NCBI GenBank assembly: GCA_040379385.1
Contig: JBEILF010000032.1
Coordinates: 1 to 20,363 of the forward strand
Source of the DNA: UKL13-2 sp040379385
GTDB lineage: Bacteria; Pseudomonadota; Gammaproteobacteria; Burkholderiales; Usitatibacteraceae
Reading direction: 5' to 3'
Length of the DNA: 20,363 bases
Shown here: piece by piece, positions 15,432-20,363 of the stretch
How the letters are laid out: every line of letters starts with the position of its first letter
Position numbering within the stretch: the first letter of the stretch is position 1
Program-made: the position numbers and the translations under genes
The notes under the pieces: model-generated
Seen by the model: only the letters and a program-made list of their open reading frames with translations
What the model was told of the DNA's origin: nothing
Databases searched by the model: none

Positions 15432-16382
15432 CTAACGATCTGGTGCCATTGAACCAGGCCTCACTGGTGTACCGTATCCGTTAATGACTGTCTGGCCGAA
15501 TTTACCACCGAGCCACTCAAGTATTGGTGTGGGCGGTAAATGTGCTGGCAAATAGGGCGGTAATGAAGAAAGCCGTGATGTCACCGGCCTGGTTATGGCC
15601 GGCCGCCTAGTAGAATTCAGGCATGGCAAATCACGATGAGGTAGCTCAACCAACTTATTTGGCGGCAGGCCGCGACGTTTAAGAATATTCAGCGTCAACC
15701 CGCCGCCCTCACTGGCCGTGAGTTTGATGCGCAAAGAAGCTGGCGAAGCATGTTGGGCAAACACGGTAGGGCGCATCAACCAACAGATTACGCCGCCTGT
15801 TACGGCCGCATGTTTTAAGCGACGTAATGACGTGTCAGTGATCGCGGATGCCGTCCAAATACAAACACACTCTACCGCCCCACTAGCTAACGATTGCTCA
15901 GCTGCCCACAATACATCTTCAACGCGTACATCTTTGGTCCGTATATCTTTGTTTCCTGTATCAATGATAAACAGCCGACTCAAATCGATGCCGACATCCT
16001 CAAGCGCTGGTGCATAGGGAATGTATGGCGGTGCAATCCAGACACAATGTCCGGCAGTAGGCATGGTCTCGGCAGCAGGTGCATGATGTCCGTGCAGTTG
16101 ATGCCGCCCGTACAGTGCCTGAAGTTGGGCTACGGCTGGTAGCAATAGCGAAAGCTCCCCCATGCCACAACCATCATACAGAATCTCAGTCAAATCCGCC
16201 TTAGGCCATCCCTGCCCGACAAGTGTGTTGTCGAGTTGTATAAACCCGGTTTTCACTCCCGCCTGCGATGACACTCTGCCAAGCGTGCATCCATCATCAC
16301 CAATACGAAACACGCCCAGCCCGACCATGTTTGGCTGAGATTGCGCGATTACAGCTTTGGTTGGCGGCGCTTGGGAAGACAT
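15432..16382 (-). CDS. imuA: ImuA, SOS mutasome accessory protein
   Basis: This RecA/SulA-like accessory protein of the ImuA-ImuB-DnaE2 translesion mutagenesis system is needed for DnaE2-dependent mutagenesis where tested. The family signature is the start of the RecA-like core: TGFIQLDNTLVGQGWPKADLTEILYDGCGMGELSLL. The usual glycine-rich Walker A is degenerate. Also recognisable are GHCVWIAPPYIPYAPALE and the end of the core, ASPASLRIKLTASEGGGLTLNILKRRG. A Pro-rich C-terminal tail follows. Two starts are possible: the ATG at 16382 (316 residues, chosen) and a TTG at 16451 (339 residues, only 10 nt from the LexA box). Neither has a good ribosome site. It is the first gene of the operon, 11 nt before imuB. 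Confidence 0.88.
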   Translation of the reverse strand: MSSQAPPTKAVIAQSQPNMVGLGVFRIGDDGCTLGRVSSQAGVKTGFIQLDNTLVGQGWPKADLTEILYDGCGMGELSLLLPAVAQLQALYGRHQLHGHHAPAAETMPTAGHCVWIAPPYIPYAPALEDVGIDLSRLFIIDTGNKDIRTKDVRVEDVLWAAEQSLASGAVECVCIWTASAITDTSLRRLKHAAVTGGVICWLMRPTVFAQHASPASLRIKLTASEGGGLTLNILKRRGLPPNKLVELPHRDLPCLNSTRRPAITRPVTSRLSSLPPYLPAHLPPTPILEWLGGKFGQTVINGYGTPVRPGSMAPDR

Positions 16383-16461
16383 AAAATTTATGGTTCGATC
16401 AGTTACAGGCGGTAGGTGCGCAAGAGATAGGGGATAACGCTCTTTTGGCAAAATAAAAATG

Positions 16462-16477
16462 CTGTATACAAATACAG
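16462..16477 (-). promoter_or_regulatory. LexA (SOS) box upstream of imuA
   Basis: CTGTATACAAATACAG matches the CTGT-N8-ACAG LexA operator of gamma- and betaproteobacteria exactly in the conserved half-sites, with an AT-rich centre. It overlaps the -10 element of the imuA promoter, so bound LexA should block RNA polymerase. Induction by DNA damage is inferred. Confidence 0.88.
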
Positions 16478-16503
16478 TATACGGCGCTCTTTATTAAAAG
16501 CAA
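16476..16503 (-). promoter_or_regulatory. Sigma70-type promoter of the imuA-imuB-dnaE2 operon
   Basis: On the minus strand TTGCTT (16498-16503) and TATACT (16476-16481) are separated by 16 nt. The -10 shares its last two bases with the LexA box, and the predicted transcription start falls inside the operator. Confidence 0.6.
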
Positions 16504-16698
16504 GCCCTTAGAAAAATGTTTCGCCGTAACTAACCAAGCCGCTGGTTTTCTCCCTGGTTTTTCAGCCCATCCCGTTCAGTTTTGTAGGTTTTCTGCCGAC
16601 AAGTAGTGACGAGCGGGCTAACTGAAAACACAGCAGGTGTACTTGCCGAAGGCGCAGCAGCTAGGGGGTATCATCACAGGAATAGCGAATACAGCAAA

Positions 16699-17619
16699 AT
16701 GACCAAAACACAAACAAATATGGCAGTTCTGTTTGCCGATATCAGCGACAGCACCGAGTTGTTTGGCGCGGTCGGTGATAGCGCTGCACACCAGATCGTG
16801 CAGGCTTGGCTGGAGCAAGTCACAGCCCTGCTTCCGAACTTTGCCGGACGCCTCGTGAAAACGATGGGTGATGAAGCAATGTGTGTGTTCCCAGACGCAG
16901 ATCAGGCAGTGCTTGCCGCCAGCGCCATGCAGGCCAATGTAACCTCAAATCCACCACAAGGACATGCCATCAAGCTACATATGGGTCTGCACTTTGGCGA
17001 AGTCATGTTTGAAGACGATGACATATTCGGTAATACCGTCAACATTGCAGCTTACTTGACGGCAGTGGCACTACCCCAGCAAATTGCGATTACACATTCC
17101 ACCTACACCATGCTGTCAGCTCCGCTAAAGACGGTAACGCGGCCGGTTTTTCGAACGGTACTGAAAGGGCAGACGATTGCATCTACTATCTATCAAGTGT
17201 TGTGGAAAAACGAAAACCCCGACCTCACGCACAGTTTTTTCTCCATTCGTCAAGCACCATTACTGCCGAGTGACAATGGCGGCCTGCTACTGAAGTACAT
17301 GGATCAAGTGATACACCTCAATCATCTCCGGCCAAAAATCTGCCTAGGCCGAGATATCGGTTGTGACATCGTGATCGATGATCGCTACGCATCACGCGAA
17401 CACGCCACCATCGAGCTCGACGGCTGGAGTTTTTATCTCGTAGACCACAGTATCAACGGTACTTACATTACCTTTGATAACCGCCAAGAAGTCAGCGTAA
17501 TGCGACGCGATGTATTACTGGATGGCGGCGGGAAAATTTCGCTTGGCCGCGCGTTTCAGGAGGATCCTAAACACGTTATCGAGTTTTCGTACGATTGGCG
17601 ATCACTGTTTCGCGTATAG
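16699..17619 (+). CDS. Class III adenylate cyclase with C-terminal FHA domain
   Basis: This cytoplasmic protein of 306 residues has no membrane segment. The cyclase domain (about 7-170) has metal-binding D14 (FADISDST) and D58 (KTMGDEAM). The adenine-specifying pair is K54 and D108 (DDIFGNTVN), as in adenylate rather than guanylate cyclases. N115 of the NxxxR motif is present, but the transition-state Arg is Tyr (Y119 in NIAAYL), so activity may be low. The FHA domain (about 205-290) keeps its phosphothreonine-binding residues: G217-R218, S232-R233-x-H235 and N253-G254-T255. I prefer the ATG at 16699 over 16606 because the 31 extra residues are low-complexity and not cyclase-like. It is divergent from the imu operon and convergent with the GGT gene. 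Confidence 0.88.
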   Translation: MTKTQTNMAVLFADISDSTELFGAVGDSAAHQIVQAWLEQVTALLPNFAGRLVKTMGDEAMCVFPDADQAVLAASAMQANVTSNPPQGHAIKLHMGLHFGEVMFEDDDIFGNTVNIAAYLTAVALPQQIAITHSTYTMLSAPLKTVTRPVFRTVLKGQTIASTIYQVLWKNENPDLTHSFFSIRQAPLLPSDNGGLLLKYMDQVIHLNHLRPKICLGRDIGCDIVIDDRYASREHATIELDGWSFYLVDHSINGTYITFDNRQEVSVMRRDVLLDGGGKISLGRAFQEDPKHVIEFSYDWRSLFRV

Positions 17620-17657
17620 CCAAGCCGTTCTCCGACAGACAATCCCCTGCGCTACCA

Positions 17658-19259
17658 CTAGCAACCTGCCGCGTGTCCATCCTTGCGATGATCTGACCCG
17701 GCGATATAACCGTTCTCGGTACGCCAGATAAGCTGCGCGCCACCAAAAGCAAAATTCACCGCCTCGGCAACGGCCAGTCGATGGCCTAACGCTTGTAATG
17801 CTTGCCCAATAGAAGCCTCCAACGCCTCTTCAAGACCAATCGTACCGTCAGCATTCACAATCCAGCGCGGGGCATCTGAAGCCGTCTGCGGATTCTGACC
17901 ATAATCTCGAATACGCGTCACCATTTGCACATGACCTTGCGGTTGCATATGTCCGCCCATTACGCCAAAAGACATCAGCGGTGAGCCGTCGGTCGCAGAC
18001 AAAAATGCCGGGATAATAGTTTGATAGGGTCGTTTGTTTGGCGCAACAATGTTCGGGTGCCCGGCGGTCATCACAAAACCATGACCACGGTTTTGCAGGC
18101 TGATACCAGTATCGGGCACCACGACACCAGAACCAAAACCCATATAGTTGGATTGAATCAAACTTACCATCATGCCGTTGGCATCAGCCGTCGTCAGGTA
18201 AACCGTACCGCCTTTTGTCGGAATACCAAAGGTCGGCGCACCAGCGCGAGACATGTCGATCAGTGACGCTCGCTGCCTCAGATAGCTTTTGTCAAGCAAT
18301 TTCGACACGTCAATATCCATCGTTGCTGCGTCGGAGATGTAACGATAAGCATCGGCAAAAGCGAGTTTCATTGCTTCAAGCTGCAGATGTACACTCTTGA
18401 CAGAATCCGCCGGATACTGCGCGAGGTCGCAGCAATCGAGAATACCCAGACAAATCAACGCGGCGAGTCCCTGGCCGTTAGGCGGAATCTCGTACAGACG
18501 AACATCACGGTAATCCATTGAGATCGGATCAACCCAGTCAGCGGTGTGATTCTTAAAATCGTTGATGGTATGCGCCCCTCCCAGCGCTCGCGAATGCGCC
18601 ACCATCTTCTCGGCAAGGCGGCCTTGATAGAAGCTATCACCCTTGCTCGCGGCAATCTCTTCAAGTGTCGCTGCCTGTGCGGGAAACACCCACTTGTCAC
18701 CCGCTGCGGGGGCCTTACCACGCGGCACAAAATCCCGCTGGAAATCCGGCTCAACAATCATCTCCGCCTGCCGCGCCCAGCTTGCCGCAGTGATGGGAGA
18801 CACAAGATGGCCGTGGCGGGCATAGCCAATGGCTGGCGCAAACAGTGTTTTAAAGGGTAACTTGCCGAATTTATGCGATAACGCGACCCACTGTGATACC
18901 GCACCGGGGATTGTCACTGCATCGATTCCGCGTATTGGCATGGTGTCAAGCGATGGATACTTACCCTTGATGTACTCTGGCGCCCAGGCGGCGGGGGAGC
19001 GACCCGATGCATTGAGGCCGTGTAATTGATGGCCATCCCAGATAAGCGAAAAGCCATCCGAGCCAATGCCATTCGATGTTGGTTCGACGACCGTCAGCGC
19101 AATGGCAGCGGCAATCGCGGCGTCAACCGCATTACCCCCCTGTTGCAACATTGTCATTCCTGCCTGCGTAGCCAACGGTTGCGAGGTCGACACGATATTG
19201 GACGCCATCACTGGCATACGTTGTGATGAGTACGGAAAGTCGTATGCAAACGGCATCAT
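17658..19259 (-). CDS. Gamma-glutamyltransferase family hydrolase (YwrD-like)
   Basis: This 533-residue N-terminal-nucleophile enzyme should self-cleave before T352 (GGTVYLTTAD), giving large and small subunits. Family features include GGNAVDAAIAAAIALTVVEP (41-60), SNGIGSDGF (62-70), the small-subunit start QSNYMGFGSGVVVPDTGISLQNRG, and FGVMGGHMQPQGH (431-443). The last is typical of the YwrD-like group and replaces the usual oxyanion-loop sequence of glutathione-hydrolysing GGT. There is no signal peptide, so it is probably cytoplasmic; the substrate is probably a gamma-glutamyl compound but unproven. The ATG overlaps the stop of the upstream small gene as ATGA, indicating translational coupling. 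A second ATG follows at once. Confidence 0.9.
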   Translation of the reverse strand: MMPFAYDFPYSSQRMPVMASNIVSTSQPLATQAGMTMLQQGGNAVDAAIAAAIALTVVEPTSNGIGSDGFSLIWDGHQLHGLNASGRSPAAWAPEYIKGKYPSLDTMPIRGIDAVTIPGAVSQWVALSHKFGKLPFKTLFAPAIGYARHGHLVSPITAASWARQAEMIVEPDFQRDFVPRGKAPAAGDKWVFPAQAATLEEIAASKGDSFYQGRLAEKMVAHSRALGGAHTINDFKNHTADWVDPISMDYRDVRLYEIPPNGQGLAALICLGILDCCDLAQYPADSVKSVHLQLEAMKLAFADAYRYISDAATMDIDVSKLLDKSYLRQRASLIDMSRAGAPTFGIPTKGGTVYLTTADANGMMVSLIQSNYMGFGSGVVVPDTGISLQNRGHGFVMTAGHPNIVAPNKRPYQTIIPAFLSATDGSPLMSFGVMGGHMQPQGHVQMVTRIRDYGQNPQTASDAPRWIVNADGTIGLEEALEASIGQALQALGHRLAVAEAVNFAFGGAQLIWRTENGYIAGSDHRKDGHAAGC

Positions 19260-19438
19260 GCGGCGTTACTTTCAGTTGGGTGCACGGCCTGCCACTGCTT
19301 GAGGCTGCGTTCGTACTCCCACAACTCTTCTTCGTATATGTCCATGACACATGGGATACAACCGGTACCACAACATTCGTGTGGCTCCGGTTTACGCGGA
19401 GGTTGCGGCGGGAGGGAGTTGGTTTCCGAGGTGCTCAT
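19256..19438 (-). CDS. Small four-cysteine protein (PF09791 oxidoreductase-like)
   Basis: The 60-residue protein has a Pro-rich start (PPQPPRKPEPHE) and then ECCGTGCIPCVMDIYEEELWEYE. The Cys pattern C22-C23-x3-C27-x2-C30 followed by an acidic helix is the hallmark of the 'oxidoreductase-like' PF09791 domain, which is of unknown function. The four Cys suggest a metal or Fe-S site, or a redox role (inference). The stop codon overlaps the start of the GGT-family gene by 4 nt (ATGA), so translation is coupled. I see no convincing ribosome site or promoter upstream. Confidence 0.78.
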   Translation of the reverse strand: MSTSETNSLPPQPPRKPEPHECCGTGCIPCVMDIYEEELWEYERSLKQWQAVHPTESNAA

Positions 19439-19551
19439 ACAAAATCACGGGTGGTTTCCGTAATTTTACGGGAGTGCACGACCGGTGGGTGCAGACCTTT
19501 GAGCACCGTGAGTACAAATGCTTTGTGCCAGACTTCACAGTTAATGGCAGC

Positions 19552-19581
19552 CGTTCGCGCATACATCACAAAGCGCGAACG
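19552..19581 (-). terminator. Hairpin downstream of tctA
   Basis: CGTTCGCGC (19552-19560) and its exact complement at 19573-19581 form a 9-bp GC-rich stem with a 12-nt loop, 15 nt past the tctA stop. No T run follows on either strand, so it may be a rho-type or stabilising structure. A 14-nt palindrome CCGTAATTTTACGG lies further on near 19458. Confidence 0.4.
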
Positions 19582-19596
19582 TCTACGATCAGGTGA

Positions 19597-20363
19597 TCAC
19601 TCTTCGACGAAGGCTTCTTCGCGTTTCTTGCGAATGGCCGGCAGCATGATGATGACCAGCAACAATAACGCGATGGCGAGCAGCGTCGCCGAGAGCGGAC
19701 GCGTTACGAATGTCATGGCATCACCTCGCGAGAGCAGCATGGCGCGGCGCAGGTTTTCTTCCATCATCGGCCCCAGAATAAACCCGAGCAGCAGTGGCGC
19801 TGGTTCACAATCGAGCTTGATGAACAAGTAACCAATTAATCCAAACATCGCCGTGACCACAACATCAAACGGGCTATTGGAGAGCGAGTAAACACCGATA
19901 CAACAAAATGTCAGGATGGCTGGATAGAGTAGTCGATAGGGAACCGTCAGCAGCTTGATCCACATACCAATCAGCGGCAAATTGAGAATGACGAGCATCA
20001 GGTTGCCGATCCACATCGACACAATCATCCCCCAGAAAAGTTGTGGCTTTTCACTCATCACCTGTGGCCCGGGCTGAATTCCTTGAATGATCATGGCACC
20101 CACCATCAGTGCCATGACCGGGTTCGGCGGAATACCGAGCGTCAACAACGGGATAAACGACGTTTGTGCAGCCGCGTTGTTGGCCGACTCAGGCGCTGCG
20201 ACACCACGAATATCACCCTTGCCGAACTGCGAAGAGTCTTTCGCGATTTTCTTTTCCAACGTGTAGGCAGAGAAAGAGGCGAGCACCGCGCCACCACCCG
20301 GCAAAATGCCGAGCAACGAGCCCAGGCCGGTACCGCGCAACACCGCAGGGAAGGCCTCTTTCA
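19597..20363 (-). CDS. tctA: Tripartite tricarboxylate transporter permease TctA, C-terminal half, partial
   Basis: The open frame runs off the right edge, leaving the last ~255 residues of a protein usually about 500 long. It starts KEAFPAVLRGTGLGSLLGILPGGG, the second family glycine motif. It continues with APESANNAAAQTSFIPLLTLGIPPNPVMALM and ends with the characteristic FILGPMMEENLRRAMLLSRGD. At least five membrane spans are visible, and the tail is charged. TctA is the large permease of the TctABC system, which imports tricarboxylates or other carboxylates with a periplasmic TctC receptor. TctA is usually the last gene, so tctC and tctB are expected to the right. It is separated from the small Cys protein by 158 nt. 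Confidence 0.93.
   Translation of the reverse strand, partial: KEAFPAVLRGTGLGSLLGILPGGGAVLASFSAYTLEKKIAKDSSQFGKGDIRGVAAPESANNAAAQTSFIPLLTLGIPPNPVMALMVGAMIIQGIQPGPQVMSEKPQLFWGMIVSMWIGNLMLVILNLPLIGMWIKLLTVPYRLLYPAILTFCCIGVYSLSNSPFDVVVTAMFGLIGYLFIKLDCEPAPLLLGFILGPMMEENLRRAMLLSRGDAMTFVTRPLSATLLAIALLLLVIIMLPAIRKKREEAFVEE

Noticed and set aside
16606..16698. Longer start for the cyclase gene
   Set aside because: The 31 added residues do not resemble cyclase N-termini, and the catalytic domain begins right after the ATG at 16699.
19439..19551. Sigma54-like sequence TGGCAC ... TTGTA upstream of the small Cys protein
   Set aside because: The spacing between the two elements is two nucleotides too long for a -24/-12 promoter.
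19223..19831. 202-codon plus-strand frame across the tctA 3' end and the small Cys gene
   Set aside because: It is opposite two recognised genes and shows no protein-like features.

Overview
The window looks like chromosomal DNA of a Gram-negative proteobacterium, most likely a betaproteobacterium (Burkholderiales-like). This is an inference from gene content: an imuA-imuB-dnaE2 mutagenesis cassette behind an E. coli-type LexA box, a tripartite tricarboxylate transporter (TctA), a DUF3617 periplasmic protein, a YjbE-type TerC protein, and an adenylate cyclase carrying an FHA domain. No rRNA, tRNA or CRISPR array was seen.

Left part (1-5000). A decayed J-domain (DnaJ-like) gene runs off the left edge on the minus strand. 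It carries in-frame stops and is split by a ~259-bp element with 17-bp terminal inverted repeats. Upstream of it on the same strand is a secreted DUF3617 protein. A TerC/YjbE membrane protein on the plus strand overlaps tail-to-tail with a threonine ammonia-lyase. That gene follows dadA (D-amino acid dehydrogenase) on the minus strand, giving a small amino-acid deamination unit read from a good sigma70-type promoter. dadA starts at TTG behind a clear Shine-Dalgarno.

Middle (5076-8752). On the plus strand a DUF4743/Nudix protein is followed after 6 nt by sbtA (Na+/bicarbonate symporter), whose stop overlaps the start of sbtB (PII-like regulator). Next come an EamA transporter and a ~510-bp gene-free stretch. 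That stretch holds a terminator-like hairpin and relics of two repeat families, each with a second copy elsewhere in the window.

Right part (8752-20363). On the minus strand lies a serralysin-like zinc protease with an intact active site, a type I-like C-terminus, no RTX repeats and a doubtful N-terminus. The SOS cassette imuA-imuB-dnaE2 follows on the same strand, with a LexA box overlapping the -10 element of its promoter. dnaE2 is intact but carries two palindromic repeat elements translated in frame, adding roughly 75 residues to a linker. Divergent from the cassette is a class III adenylate cyclase with an FHA domain, in which the transition-state arginine is replaced by tyrosine. The right end holds a small four-cysteine protein (PF09791-like) translationally coupled to a gamma-glutamyltransferase-family enzyme, and the C-terminal half of TctA running off the edge.

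I do not see a clearly new multi-gene system. The most notable items are the repeat-bearing dnaE2 in the SOS mutasome, the Nudix-sbtA-sbtB operon, the altered cyclase active site, and the inverted-repeat element family found in the J-domain pseudogene and again near 8.6 kb.
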